NCBI RefSeq assembly: GCF_000174415.1
Contig: NZ_ACJM01000003.1
Location: 1-64,000, forward strand
Source of the DNA: Dethiobacter alkaliphilus AHT 1
Lineage (GTDB): Bacteria > Bacillota > Dethiobacteria > Dethiobacterales > Dethiobacteraceae
Length of the DNA stretch: 64,000 nucleotides
Direction: 5' to 3'
Below, one piece after another: positions 25,964 through 34,216 of the stretch (position 1 is the stretch's first letter; the number at the start of each line of letters is the position of its first letter). Under the pieces are notes generated by a model, which was given only the letters and a program-made list of their open reading frames with translations, was not told the origin of the DNA and did no database searches. A program made the position numbers and the translations under genes.

Positions 25964-26152
25964 ATGAAGACTTATGCTATTAATCAACAACTCTGCGATC
26001 GTTCTCCAGGCTGCAAGGTTAAAAAAGAGTGCCCCAGCAACGCCATTGTGCAAATGGACGGCGACTATTATATCGATATGCTCGCCTGTCGGCGCTGCGG
26101 CTTGTGTGTAAAGACGTGCCCGCATGGCGCGGTGGGAGAAAGCGCTTCTTAA
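25964..26152 (+). CDS. Small 4Fe-4S ferredoxin-like protein
   Basis: A 62-residue protein with seven cysteines. The second cluster motif is classical (C42, C45, C48, C52-Pro); the first is unusual, C11-X5-C17-X5-C23-Pro. The protein can therefore hold one standard [4Fe-4S] cluster and perhaps a second of altered geometry. CGGAGG eight bases before ATG 25964 supports it. It is divergent from the cob operon and precedes the TrkA_C gene by 51 bases. An electron-donor role to corrin-ring reduction or cobalt reduction is possible but only suggested by position. Confidence 0.85.
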   Translation: MKTYAINQQLCDRSPGCKVKKECPSNAIVQMDGDYYIDMLACRRCGLCVKTCPHGAVGESAS

Positions 26153-26203
26153 GAGACTTTAGAGCTTTGTTTTTTGGGTAAGATAACAGCGGAGGTGTAC
26201 ACA

Positions 26204-26881
26204 TTGTTAGGTGAACTGCCGCTGTTATTTTTAATTTTTATCCTGCTTTTTCTGATTATTGAAGTTTCCACCGTCATGCTGGTAATAACCGGCCTGGACC
26301 GGGAAACCGCCCGCTTTCAGGCCATCTCCCTCATTACCTCCTCCGGCTATACCACCTCGGAGGCGGAATTGGTGGTCCGTCATCCCGTCAGGCGCAAAAT
26401 CGCCATTTTCCTCATGATTTCCGGCACCCTGGCCCTGGCCTTTATTATTTCTATTCTGGTACGCATTTTAGGCAAAGGCCTCTCCGGCCCGGAAGACGTC
26501 TTTGTGCTGGTTACTTTTCTGGCCGCAGTATATTTGCTGTCCCGAAACAGCCGGGTAGTTAACTTCCTGGACCATCACCTGGAAAAACGGTTGGAAAATC
26601 AGCCTTATCTGCAAAAACGAACAGTGGAAGAACTGCTGCGAATCGACGAGCATTTCAGCGTGGCCGAAGTTCATCTTTCCAATCCTGACGGGCCCTGGGT
26701 TGACAAATCCCTGGGAGAAACCAAACTGCGGGACCGCAATGTTATTGTGCTGTCTATCCGCCGGGTGGACGGCACCATGATCCGCGCGCCGCGGGGTCGG
26801 GATTTCCTGCAGTATGGCGACATCCTGCTGGTTTACGGCCGCGCCCGCTATATCAGTGAACTAATCGAAACAGTCACCTGA
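26204..26881 (+). CDS. Membrane protein with C-terminal TrkA_C (RCK_C) domain
   Basis: A 225-residue protein beginning at TTG 26204, eight bases after GGAGG; an in-frame TTG at 26174 lacks a site. Three membrane segments (about 4-26, 62-86 and 92-112) are followed by a soluble region and an RCK_C domain (about 148-222) ending GDILLVYGRARYISEL. RCK_C domains bind small ligands such as cyclic di-AMP or ions in potassium systems. The substrate is unknown. Its 3' end overlaps the convergent ABC ATPase gene by 21 bases. Confidence 0.8.
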   Translation: MLGELPLLFLIFILLFLIIEVSTVMLVITGLDRETARFQAISLITSSGYTTSEAELVVRHPVRRKIAIFLMISGTLALAFIISILVRILGKGLSGPEDVFVLVTFLAAVYLLSRNSRVVNFLDHHLEKRLENQPYLQKRTVEELLRIDEHFSVAEVHLSNPDGPWVDKSLGETKLRDRNVIVLSIRRVDGTMIRAPRGRDFLQYGDILLVYGRARYISELIETVT

Positions 26882-28135
26882 AGGGAAACATTCTTTTAGT
26901 TTGCGGTACAGAGCGGCTTTTTCCGGGACTGTTACCGCCCCCTGTTCTTTGAGGGACTGCAGCAGCCGCAGGCCTTCACCGCCGGTAAAATCACGGTCTG
27001 CCTGGGCTTTTTCCTCCAGGATATATACAGGAGTTTTCATCTCCAAAGCGGCTTGTGCCGCCTGCAAATTAAGCAAATTACCGGCCCCGATGGGGGCTTC
27101 CGCCAGGACAACAGCCCTGGCTTCTTTTATTTGCGAAAGATTCTCGGCGTGCCTTTCTTGGGAAATGTGGGAAAAGGGAACTTCCGCCACCACCGGTAAA
27201 TCCAGAGCCCGGGCCGCTTCCCAGTCGGTATCGCCCACATTCAAGACGCCTACAGACACAGTAAAACCGGCTTCGGTGAGATCACGCATCAGCTCCCCAC
27301 CGCAGCCGCCGCCGGCAATTAAATGGACGCGCCGTTTATCTTTTTGGGCCCGGTGGTGCACATGGGGCAAAAGTGAGATGGTGGGCGTCCCCAAAACGGG
27401 ATGGGGCGTGACCAACACCCGGGTGCGGTACACATCCTGAATATTCTCCGCGGTAAGCACCTGAGCCGGAGGACCGCAGGCGGCGATTTTTCCCTGGCTC
27501 ACCAGCACCAGTTCGTTGCAGTAATAGGCCGCCAGATTCAATTCATGCAGTACCGCCACCACCGTCAGCCCCTCCACCGTGGAAAGCCGTTTCACCAAAT
27601 CCAGAATTTCCTGCTGGTAACCGATATCCAAATGAGACGTGGGCTCATCCAATAAGAGGACTTTGGGCTGCTGGGCCAAAGCCCGGGCAATCATCACCCT
27701 CTGGCGCTCTCCGCCGCTTAGTTCGGTAACGGAGCGCTCCCGCAAATGCTGGCACCCGGTCATCTCCAGCACCTGGCGCACAATCTCATAATCTTTTAAA
27801 GATTCACTTTGAAAGCGGCCCAGATACGGGGCCCTGCCCATCATCACCACATCTTCCACAGAAAACAAATAGCCCGCGGTGGTATCCTGTGCCACCACGG
27901 CCATGGTTTTAGCCAGCTCATTTTGGGCAAATCCGGCCAACTCCCGGCCCGAAAGCAGCACGCTGCCGCCTGAGGGGGCCAATATACGGGACAAGACTTT
28001 TAAAAGGGTGGTTTTGCCGCTGCCGTTGGGACCGATAATGCCCACAAAAGAACCCTCCGGCACCTCAAAGCTGGTTCCCTGTAATATTTTGTTTTCTCCG
28101 TAGGCAAAATGCAAATCGTCAATGGTTATTCTCAT
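26861..28135 (-). CDS. btuD: ABC transporter ATPase (BtuD/FecE type) with extra C-terminal domain
   Basis: Residues 1 to about 255 are a FecE/BtuD ATPase: Walker A GPNGSGKTT, signature LSGGERQRV, Walker B VLLLDEP and an H-loop VLHELN. Residues about 265-424 are an added domain opening HLIAGGGCGGELM with a Rossmann-like pattern (VGVLNVGDTDW, VVAEVPF, ARAVVLAEAPIG, PVYILEE). Usual BtuD proteins are about 250 residues, so this is a true fusion. Its cargo is predicted to be corrinoid because the riboswitch-led operon contains btuF and btuC. The extra domain could be a ligand sensor; this is inference. Confidence 0.9.
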   Translation of the reverse strand: MRITIDDLHFAYGENKILQGTSFEVPEGSFVGIIGPNGSGKTTLLKVLSRILAPSGGSVLLSGRELAGFAQNELAKTMAVVAQDTTAGYLFSVEDVVMMGRAPYLGRFQSESLKDYEIVRQVLEMTGCQHLRERSVTELSGGERQRVMIARALAQQPKVLLLDEPTSHLDIGYQQEILDLVKRLSTVEGLTVVAVLHELNLAAYYCNELVLVSQGKIAACGPPAQVLTAENIQDVYRTRVLVTPHPVLGTPTISLLPHVHHRAQKDKRRVHLIAGGGCGGELMRDLTEAGFTVSVGVLNVGDTDWEAARALDLPVVAEVPFSHISQERHAENLSQIKEARAVVLAEAPIGAGNLLNLQAAQAALEMKTPVYILEEKAQADRDFTGGEGLRLLQSLKEQGAVTVPEKAALYRKLKECFPSGDCFD

Positions 28136-28142
28136 AATTTCC

Positions 28143-29174
28143 TCACAAACGAATATCTTTCTTCTTTTTACGGAGCAGGTAAATAAAAAACGGCGCCCCT
28201 ACAAAAGCGGTAATAATCCCCACCGGGATTTCCTGCGGCGCCACCGCTGTGCGGGCAAAAACATCGGCCCAGACCAGAAAGATTGCTCCCACCAGCGCCG
28301 AAGCCGGCAATAGCACCCGGTGATCGGGCCCGGAAACAATACGGACCGCATGGGGTACAATCAGTCCCACAAAACCAATCATGCCGCTGACGGAAACGGC
28401 GGCTGCCGTTACCAGCGACGCTATGACCAATAACAATTTTTTGGTAAATTCAACCCGCACACCAAGGTGCAGGGCGGCCTCTTCTCCCATCAATAAAATA
28501 TTCAGCTCCCGGGCGTAGAAAAACAATACTAAAAAGCCCACCAAAAGATAGGGAAGCACAAACCAGACTTCGGTCCAGGAGCGCATCATCAGCCCGCCGG
28601 AAAGCCAGAAAAAAATACCCTGCATATTCTGCCCGGAAAAAACCATAATCAGAGAAATAATGGCAGAAAGAAAACTGGAAACCACAACCCCGGCCAACAA
28701 AAGGGTTACCACCGGCACCTGGCCTCCAATCTTGGCCAGATTATAAATAAAGAACATGGCCAGAAAAGCCCCCACAAAAGCAAAGGCCGGAAGCATATGT
28801 GGGAAAAACAGAACACCTAATTGCCGCAGAAGTATGGCAATGGTTGCTCCCACCGCTGCGCCACTGGAAACACCGATGGTAAAAGGGTCTGCCAGGGGGT
28901 TGCGCAGCAATCCCTGGAAAGTAGCTCCCGCCAAAGACAAAGAAGCTCCCACCAGCATACCGAGAATCACCCGCGGCAAGCGTAACCTCCAGATAATGTC
29001 CACGGTGGAACCCGACACACCACTGATATCGCCCAAACCAATCCGGGACAGCAGGACCTGCAGAGTAACCCCCGGAGGGATGGCCACCGCACCGATGGCG
29101 ATGGCCAAAATCAGAGTCAGCCCAAGCATGACAAACAGGACTCCAAAGGTCAAAAAGATATTTCTTCGTTTCAT
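28143..29174 (-). CDS. btuC: ABC transporter permease, BtuC/FecCD family
   Basis: A 343-residue protein with about ten membrane segments, the family landmarks RLPRVILGMLVGASLSLAG, GVSSGAAVGA and GMIGFVGLIVPHAVRI. It lies three bases after btuF and seven before the ATPase, so the three form one importer operon. A siderophore or heme importer would look the same; the B12 riboswitch makes corrinoid the likely cargo. Confidence 0.93.
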   Translation of the reverse strand: MKRRNIFLTFGVLFVMLGLTLILAIAIGAVAIPPGVTLQVLLSRIGLGDISGVSGSTVDIIWRLRLPRVILGMLVGASLSLAGATFQGLLRNPLADPFTIGVSSGAAVGATIAILLRQLGVLFFPHMLPAFAFVGAFLAMFFIYNLAKIGGQVPVVTLLLAGVVVSSFLSAIISLIMVFSGQNMQGIFFWLSGGLMMRSWTEVWFVLPYLLVGFLVLFFYARELNILLMGEEAALHLGVRVEFTKKLLLVIASLVTAAAVSVSGMIGFVGLIVPHAVRIVSGPDHRVLLPASALVGAIFLVWADVFARTAVAPQEIPVGIITAFVGAPFFIYLLRKKKKDIRL

Positions 29175-29177
29175 GGC

Positions 29178-30125
29178 TTACTCATAGAAAGCATTGTAAA
29201 GCTCTTCCAGACCTTCTACAATGCGCGGTCCCGGACGGGTTACTACGTCATCATTAATATTGTAAACCCGGCCGTTTTGCACCGCGTTGATTCCCTGCCA
29301 GTTGCTATTGGCCAGAATATCATCTCGTGGTGTAAAAGAACTGATAATGACTTCAGGATCAATTTGCAGGAATTCTTCCTCGGAAATCTGCGGCCAGCCC
29401 GCACCGATATCTTCTGCAACATTAATACCACCGGCATTGTTAATCATCTCATTCATAAATTCGCCACTGCCAACGGTATAAAGATTTTCATCAATCATTA
29501 CAAACACTGTGGGGCGCTCACCTTCTTCGGCAGCCACTTTTTGACTGAAGGCTTCCCGGCCGTCACTCATCTCATTTGCCAGTTCCACACCATTTTCAGG
29601 AACACCTGCTACGGTAGCTACCTGCCTAAACATCTCTTCAATATCATCTAATGTTCTGGGAGCAAAAACAACTACGGTAAGGTTGTTTTCCCGCAGTTGG
29701 TCCACCGCATCCTGTGGTGTCTGCCCTGACGCAACCACCAGGTCCGGCTCCAGAGCAAGTATTGCCTCCAGGTTAAGGCCCCACGCACTCCCGACCTGAT
29801 CCACTTCCAGCGCTTCCTCAGGATAGTTACATTCATCGCTCACACCTACTACTCTGTCACCCAATTCCAGCGCAAACAAAGTTTCAGTAAGGTTTGGAGT
29901 CAGGGAAATAATACGTTGGGGCTCGGCGGTAATTTCCATTTCCTGTCCGGTGTCATCCACAAAAGTCATGGGATAAGTAGCTTCCTCAGTACCGTTATCT
30001 GCAGCCTCTTCCTCACCGTTATTGTTCCCATTGTTTTCACCGTTGTTGTCGCCACAGCCCACCAAAAGGGCCAGTGAAACCAGCAAAACAACACCCCAAA
30101 TCAACCATTTGTTCTTTCTCAGCAT
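29178..30125 (-). CDS. btuF: Corrinoid-type ABC transporter substrate-binding lipoprotein
   Basis: The 315-residue protein has a lipoprotein signal with lipobox LLVGC at residues 20-24, an Asn/Glu-rich linker, and a BtuF/FhuD-type domain: RIISLTPNLTETLFAL, VVGVSDECNYPEEA, LEPDLVVASG and a C-terminal GPRIVEGLEELYNA. It captures the ligand outside the membrane for BtuCD. It is the first gene after the B12 riboswitch. Confidence 0.93.
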   Translation of the reverse strand: MLRKNKWLIWGVVLLVSLALLVGCGDNNGENNGNNNGEEEAADNGTEEATYPMTFVDDTGQEMEITAEPQRIISLTPNLTETLFALELGDRVVGVSDECNYPEEALEVDQVGSAWGLNLEAILALEPDLVVASGQTPQDAVDQLRENNLTVVVFAPRTLDDIEEMFRQVATVAGVPENGVELANEMSDGREAFSQKVAAEEGERPTVFVMIDENLYTVGSGEFMNEMINNAGGINVAEDIGAGWPQISEEEFLQIDPEVIISSFTPRDDILANSNWQGINAVQNGRVYNINDDVVTRPGPRIVEGLEELYNAFYE

Positions 30126-30150
30126 TTTTCTTTCTTCCCCCTTTAATTAT

Positions 30151-30187
30151 AAAACAAAAAAATCCCAGCGCCCGCTTCAGGCTCTGA
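30151..30187 (-). terminator. Expression-platform terminator of the B12 riboswitch
   Basis: On the minus strand, arms at 30180-30186 and 30166-30172 pair with one mismatch, and a long T run follows (A-rich 30151-30162 on the given strand), about 30 bases before the btuF start. It is the likely transcription-off state when cobalamin is bound. Confidence 0.7.
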
Positions 30188-30189
30188 GA

Positions 30190-30405
30190 ATGTACAAATA
30201 AACGTACGTTTCCCTTGACCCGAGGGCACGATACGGCTGGCACAGGCAGGTTTCCTGGCTTCCGATCATCGCCTGGCGGCGCCTTCCCCCAAAAGGGTGG
30301 CAATTGCCGCAGACTCACGGTTACAGTGGCGGGACCGCTCAGGCCTTTAACCTGATTCCCTTTTACCCCTAAACAGGGCACCTGTTCCATCGTCCGGTAT
30401 GGATT
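30190..30405 (-). ncRNA. Cobalamin (B12) riboswitch
   Basis: On the minus strand the leader contains the conserved B12 elements in order: GGTGCCCTG, the GGGAATCAGGTTAAAGGCC core, GAGCGGTCCCGCCACTGTAA, and the B12 box AGCCAGGAAACCTGCC at 30245-30260. It precedes the btuF-btuC-btuD operon and ends in a terminator, so cobalamin should shut off uptake. The biosynthetic operon at 25.9 kb has no such leader. Confidence 0.95.
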
Positions 30406-30411
30406 TATTTA

Positions 30412-30440
30412 ATTCTATCAAATCCGTCAGGTTTAGGCAA
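30412..30440 (-). promoter_or_regulatory. Promoter of the B12 riboswitch-btuFCD operon
   Basis: TTGCCT (30435-30440) and TAGAAT (30412-30417) on the minus strand are separated by 17 bases and place transcription start at about 30405, at the 5' edge of the riboswitch. The -10 matches five of six consensus positions. Confidence 0.6.
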
Positions 30441-31169
30441 CTATCTTTTTGCGCCCGCAGCCCGTCTGAGTTGCTCTATCTCCCGCGGCTCCAGCCGGCG
30501 CCAGCGGCCTTCCTGTAAACCGCTTAGCGTCAGAGGGCCGAAGCGGACACGTTTCAGCGAAACAACGGGATGTCCCACCGCTTCCAGCATACGGCGCACC
30601 TGACGGTTGCGCCCTTCCTTAATAATCAGGGAAACAACGGAGGTGAGCCGTCCGCTTTTTACCAGCTGCACTTTGGCCGGAGCGGTCATGCCGTCATCCA
30701 GCCTGACTCCTTTGGCCAGAATTTCCAGCGCTTCTTTTTTGGGGGTATCATGGACCTTGGCCAGATATTCTTTTTCTACGCCAAATGACGGATGGGTCAG
30801 TTGATTGGCCAACTCTCCGTCATTGGTGAGCAAAAGGAGGCCGCTGGTATCCAGATCCAACCTACCCACCGGGTAAACCCGGGTTTTAATATCCGCCACC
30901 AGTTCTTTTACCGTGGGACGACCAAACTCATCCTTTAAAGTGGTGACATAGCCCACAGGCTTGTACAATAAAATGTATTCATTATTTTGTTGTACTTTAA
31001 CGCGGCGCCCGTCCACTTCCACCACATCATTTTCCGGGTCCACAGTAACTCCCATGGCCGTCACCCGGCTGCCGTTTACGGTTACCCGGCCGCTTTCTAT
31101 CAGCTTCTCTCCGGCTCTGCGGGAGCAGACACCGGCCATGGATAAAAATTTCTGCAGCCTGATTTCCAC
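30441..31169 (-). CDS. rluB: 23S rRNA pseudouridine synthase, RluB/RsuA family
   Basis: Modifies uridine in 23S rRNA (position 2605 in the Escherichia coli numbering for RluB). The 242-residue protein has an N-terminal S4 RNA-binding domain (LQKFLSMAGVCSRRAGEKLI) and the RsuA-family catalytic motif PVGRLDLDTSGLLLLTNDG with its aspartate. The start is GTG 31169 behind GAGGGG. It ends one base before the promoter of the btu operon. Confidence 0.93.
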   Translation of the reverse strand: MEIRLQKFLSMAGVCSRRAGEKLIESGRVTVNGSRVTAMGVTVDPENDVVEVDGRRVKVQQNNEYILLYKPVGYVTTLKDEFGRPTVKELVADIKTRVYPVGRLDLDTSGLLLLTNDGELANQLTHPSFGVEKEYLAKVHDTPKKEALEILAKGVRLDDGMTAPAKVQLVKSGRLTSVVSLIIKEGRNRQVRRMLEAVGHPVVSLKRVRFGPLTLSGLQEGRWRRLEPREIEQLRRAAGAKR

Positions 31170-31185
31170 CGCTACCCCTCTTTTC

Positions 31186-32454
31186 TTATTTACTGAAAAT
31201 ATTTATCAGACCAGCTTCTTTTACCAGACCTTGGACTGTATCCCGGTCCGTCAGATATAAACCACGTTTTTGCATGCGGGCAAAGTATTCGGCGCCGGAA
31301 AAGGTGATACGCTGCATGCGCGGCCGCTCTTTTTGCCGATTGGGATTGCTATAGGCAATAATATCTCCGCAGGCCAGGCTGTCGGGCAAAGTAAGCAATT
31401 TAGCGCCGTCAGACTTTGCCGCCGCATTAAATCCGGCCAGAGAACCGGTCACCACCGCTTCGGTATGGCCTACTAAAAAACCCGCTTTTTCACCGGCACA
31501 AAACAGATTATCCAATCCGTCCACCTTAAGCCGGTTATCCCGCGGAGCCACCGCAGTAAAACGGATGGAATTACCCATACCGCCCGCATAAGGATCCACA
31601 TAGCGGGCCTGGCTGAGTCCGGGGATTTGCTGTAATAAATCCAGGGGAAAGTAGGAGCTCATCATTTTGGCATGGCCCGTATCCAATAGCACCAGATTTT
31701 CTTTGAAGGCGGGCAGGTTATATTGCTGGCAGGCCTTGTTTTCCAGCTCCGCATGGCGCAAAACTGCAGGCAGCGGAATCACCACCACCCCATTGGTTTC
31801 CAGCTTTTTAACCAAAGCGGAATCCAGCGAATCCTTGCAAAGCTTACAGGAACCGCTCATGGAGCCCGGGCGTCCCTCACCCCGCATGCCCATAATCTCC
31901 AGCACACCGGCCTTGGCCGCCACGCTGACACGGGGGCCAAAAGACGGGCAGCGGATAACACACATGGCACAGCCGTTACCAAAACGGCCGCAGTTATGGA
32001 TGCCGCCGGCGGAACCGGTGGTATCAACAAAGATATCTGCCGTGATGCTTTCTGCTTCTCCCAGCTCTACCTGGGTAAGACGGTCTTCTTTTATCCGGAC
32101 ATCGGTGACCCGGGCGGATGTCCGCACCTGCACACCCGCAGCCAGCAGGTGTCGACGCACCAAAAATTCTATTTGGCCCACATCATAGAGTGCTGCATGG
32201 CTATGACCCGGAAATTCCACATCTTTATGGCGGGCAGCCTGGTCCATCACCTCAAAAAGGTGGCCGCACCCCAGCGCCTCTGCTTCCAACAGAGCCGTCA
32301 GCCGGCCGTTGTTGCGATAGATACCACCCACCAGACCGGTTCCCAGCAGCTGATCGGTACGCTCCAGAAGTGTCACCTCTGCGCCGCGCCGTGCTGCGGC
32401 CAGCGCCGCTGCACACCCTGCCCAACCGGCGCCAATCACCAGCACACTGCCCAA
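31186..32454 (-). CDS. FAD-dependent oxidoreductase with cysteine-rich insert
   Basis: The N-terminus has the FAD dinucleotide motif VIGAGWAGCAAALAA, and the C-terminal part GLDNLFCAGEKAGFLVGHTEA is the second FAD contact seen in FAD_oxidored and GidA-like proteins. In the middle is a cluster of cysteines, CGRFGNGCAMCVIRC, with a further CKLC, which could bind an iron-sulfur cluster. AAGGGGG is well placed for TTG 32454, giving about 422 residues; a TTG at 32475 is an alternative. The substrate is unknown. Confidence 0.8.
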   Translation of the reverse strand: MGSVLVIGAGWAGCAAALAAARRGAEVTLLERTDQLLGTGLVGGIYRNNGRLTALLEAEALGCGHLFEVMDQAARHKDVEFPGHSHAALYDVGQIEFLVRRHLLAAGVQVRTSARVTDVRIKEDRLTQVELGEAESITADIFVDTTGSAGGIHNCGRFGNGCAMCVIRCPSFGPRVSVAAKAGVLEIMGMRGEGRPGSMSGSCKLCKDSLDSALVKKLETNGVVVIPLPAVLRHAELENKACQQYNLPAFKENLVLLDTGHAKMMSSYFPLDLLQQIPGLSQARYVDPYAGGMGNSIRFTAVAPRDNRLKVDGLDNLFCAGEKAGFLVGHTEAVVTGSLAGFNAAAKSDGAKLLTLPDSLACGDIIAYSNPNRQKERPRMQRITFSGAEYFARMQKRGLYLTDRDTVQGLVKEAGLINIFSK

Positions 32455-32477
32455 GCCGTAAACCCCCTTTAACAATC

Positions 32478-32515
32478 CATAACATAATACATCCTGAAGT
32501 ATGTATTATGTTATG
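32478..32515. promoter_or_regulatory. 15-bp perfect inverted repeat upstream of the flavoprotein gene
   Basis: CATAACATAATACAT (32478-32492) and its exact complement (32501-32515) flank an eight-base spacer. It lies between the RidA-like gene and the flavoprotein start. It has no T run, so it resembles an operator more than a terminator. Confidence 0.55.
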
Positions 32516-32525
32516 ACCAAAGCGG

Positions 32526-32981
32526 CTACTCTGTGATTTCCAGAATCATTTCCACTTCAACCGGTGTATCCAGAGGCAGGGCAATGGCACCTACCGCAGC
32601 GCGGGCATGCCCGTCGCTAAACAGTTTGCCCAGCAAATCGGAAGCTCCGTTTAGGACCTTGGCCTGAGTCGTAAAATCCGGGTAGCAGTTGACATACCCG
32701 GTTACCTTCAATACCCGCAGGATTTTATCCGCGCCGCCGGCCGCACTGGCTGCGGCAGCCAGAGCGTTTAAGGCACAAATCCGGGCCGCTTCATAGGCTT
32801 CCTCTTCGCTAACATCGGTGCCCACTTTTCCCTTAAAACGCAAACTGCCTCCCACCAGCGGAAGCTGACCGGAGGTATAAATGTAGGAACCGGACCGAAC
32901 CGCCGGCAGGTAAGCTCCCACCGGGGAGGCCACCTCCGGCAAAGTCAGATTCAGCTCCTGTAGTTTCTCCTTGAGATTCAT
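32526..32981 (-). CDS. RidA family protein
   Basis: RidA (YjgF/YER057c/UK114) proteins hydrolyse reactive enamine/imine intermediates. The 151-residue protein has YIYTSGQLPLVGG and a C-terminal VEVEMILEITE, with A-R-A-A-V-G in the trimer core. It belongs to the longer subgroup, so the classical deaminase arginine of RidA cannot be confirmed by eye and the substrate may differ. It lies 50 bases upstream of the flavoprotein gene. Confidence 0.88.
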   Translation of the reverse strand: MNLKEKLQELNLTLPEVASPVGAYLPAVRSGSYIYTSGQLPLVGGSLRFKGKVGTDVSEEEAYEAARICALNALAAAASAAGGADKILRVLKVTGYVNCYPDFTTQAKVLNGASDLLGKLFSDGHARAAVGAIALPLDTPVEVEMILEITE

Positions 32982-33039
32982 ATGTATTCCTCCTGTCTTT
33001 TCTTTTCATCATACCGCAGGAGGGAGCATGGTGCAAGTT

Positions 33040-33576
33040 TTAGCCGAAAACCATGGTACAGACAATGATGGCGGCAATAAAGCCGGTAAAATCGGCCAAC
33101 AGCCCCACCGCCAGGGCATGGCGGGTCCGCCGGATACCCACCGAACCAAAATACACCGTCAGCACAAACAGGGTGGTGTCGGTGCTGCCCTGCATGGTGG
33201 ATGCGATGCGCCCCACAAAGGAATCGGGGCCGTGGGAGTTAAAGATTTCCGCGGTAATACCCAGGGCACCGCTGCCTGACAGGGGTCGCATAATGGCCAG
33301 GGGTACCACCTCGCCGGGAATATTAAACCGCGCCAACAGCGGAGTTAATAAATCGATAAACAAATCCAGCGCACCGGAAGCCCTCAACAACCCGATGGCC
33401 ACCAGCATGGCCACCAAAAAGGGAATAAGCTTCACCGAAGTGGCAAAACCGTCCTTGGCACCTTCCACAAATGTATCAAACACATCTACCTTTTTAATAA
33501 CCGCATAAACCAGAGCGACAAATAAAAACATGGGGATAATCCACGCCGCCATGGTTTGGGTGATTACCTGAAGCAT
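33040..33576 (-). CDS. spmB: Spore maturation protein B
   Basis: A 178-residue membrane protein with the nucleoside-recognition (Gate) fold: EGAKDGFATSVKLIPFLVAMLVAIGLLRASGALD and the RPLSGSGALG motif. In Bacillus subtilis SpmA and SpmB are needed for spore core dehydration and heat resistance. It starts directly after spmA with no gap. Confidence 0.94.
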   Translation of the reverse strand: MLQVITQTMAAWIIPMFLFVALVYAVIKKVDVFDTFVEGAKDGFATSVKLIPFLVAMLVAIGLLRASGALDLFIDLLTPLLARFNIPGEVVPLAIMRPLSGSGALGITAEIFNSHGPDSFVGRIASTMQGSTDTTLFVLTVYFGSVGIRRTRHALAVGLLADFTGFIAAIIVCTMVFG

Positions 33577-34188
33577 TTACCGTTTCCCCCCTTTTGGGCC
33601 GTTTTTGAAGAAACGGCGCAGAATCCTATCCATTGTGATGGCCACGATGGTGGAGCAGAGGGTGGCAATGACCGTTGTGCCGATAATTTCCGTGGGGTTT
33701 AGGGAACCGGTGGCCGCCCGCAGTGCCACCACCGTGGTGGGTACAATGGTGAGGCTGGAAGTGTTGACGGCCAGAAATGTACACATTTCATCCGATGCGG
33801 TTTCCGGATCTTTATTTAATTCCTGCAGTTTTTCCATTGCTTTCAAACCAAAGGGTGTGGCCGCACTGCCCATCCCCAGCATATTGGCGCTCATATTCAT
33901 CAGGATGGCCTGCATGGCCGGATGGTCCCGGGGTATTCTCGGGTAAAGAAAAACAGCCAGCGGCCTGAGCAGCTTTACAATTCCGTGAATCATGCCGCTT
34001 TTTTCAATGAGCTTCATCATCCCCAGCCAGAAGGTCATGATGCTAATCAGCGAAAAGGCCACCGTAACCGCCTGCTCCGCCGAAGAAAAAACAGCTTCTG
34101 TTACCGCTTCTATTCGTCCGGTGATGGCCGCCACCACCAGCCCGGCAAACATCATTCCAAACCAAATCAGATTAACCAAAATTGCCAC
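33577..34188 (-). CDS. spmA: Spore maturation protein A
   Basis: A 203-residue membrane protein with NLIWFGMMFAGLVVA, FWLGMMKLIEKSG, the NMSANMLGMGSAATPFGLKAM motif and FLAVNTSSLTIVPTTVVALR, all typical of SpmA. The start is GTG 34188 with only a weak site. The order dacB-spmA-spmB matches Bacillus subtilis, where the operon acts in the mother cell. Confidence 0.94.
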   Translation of the reverse strand: MAILVNLIWFGMMFAGLVVAAITGRIEAVTEAVFSSAEQAVTVAFSLISIMTFWLGMMKLIEKSGMIHGIVKLLRPLAVFLYPRIPRDHPAMQAILMNMSANMLGMGSAATPFGLKAMEKLQELNKDPETASDEMCTFLAVNTSSLTIVPTTVVALRAATGSLNPTEIIGTTVIATLCSTIVAITMDRILRRFFKNGPKGGKR

Positions 34189-34216
34189 CGCCCATTAAGT
34201 AATTGCTGCTGCCGCA

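Noticed and set aside
30037-30390. 117-codon minus-strand ORF over the btuF start and riboswitch
   Set aside because: It runs through the B12 riboswitch and the btuF signal peptide region in another frame; its sequence shows only the structured RNA, not a protein family.
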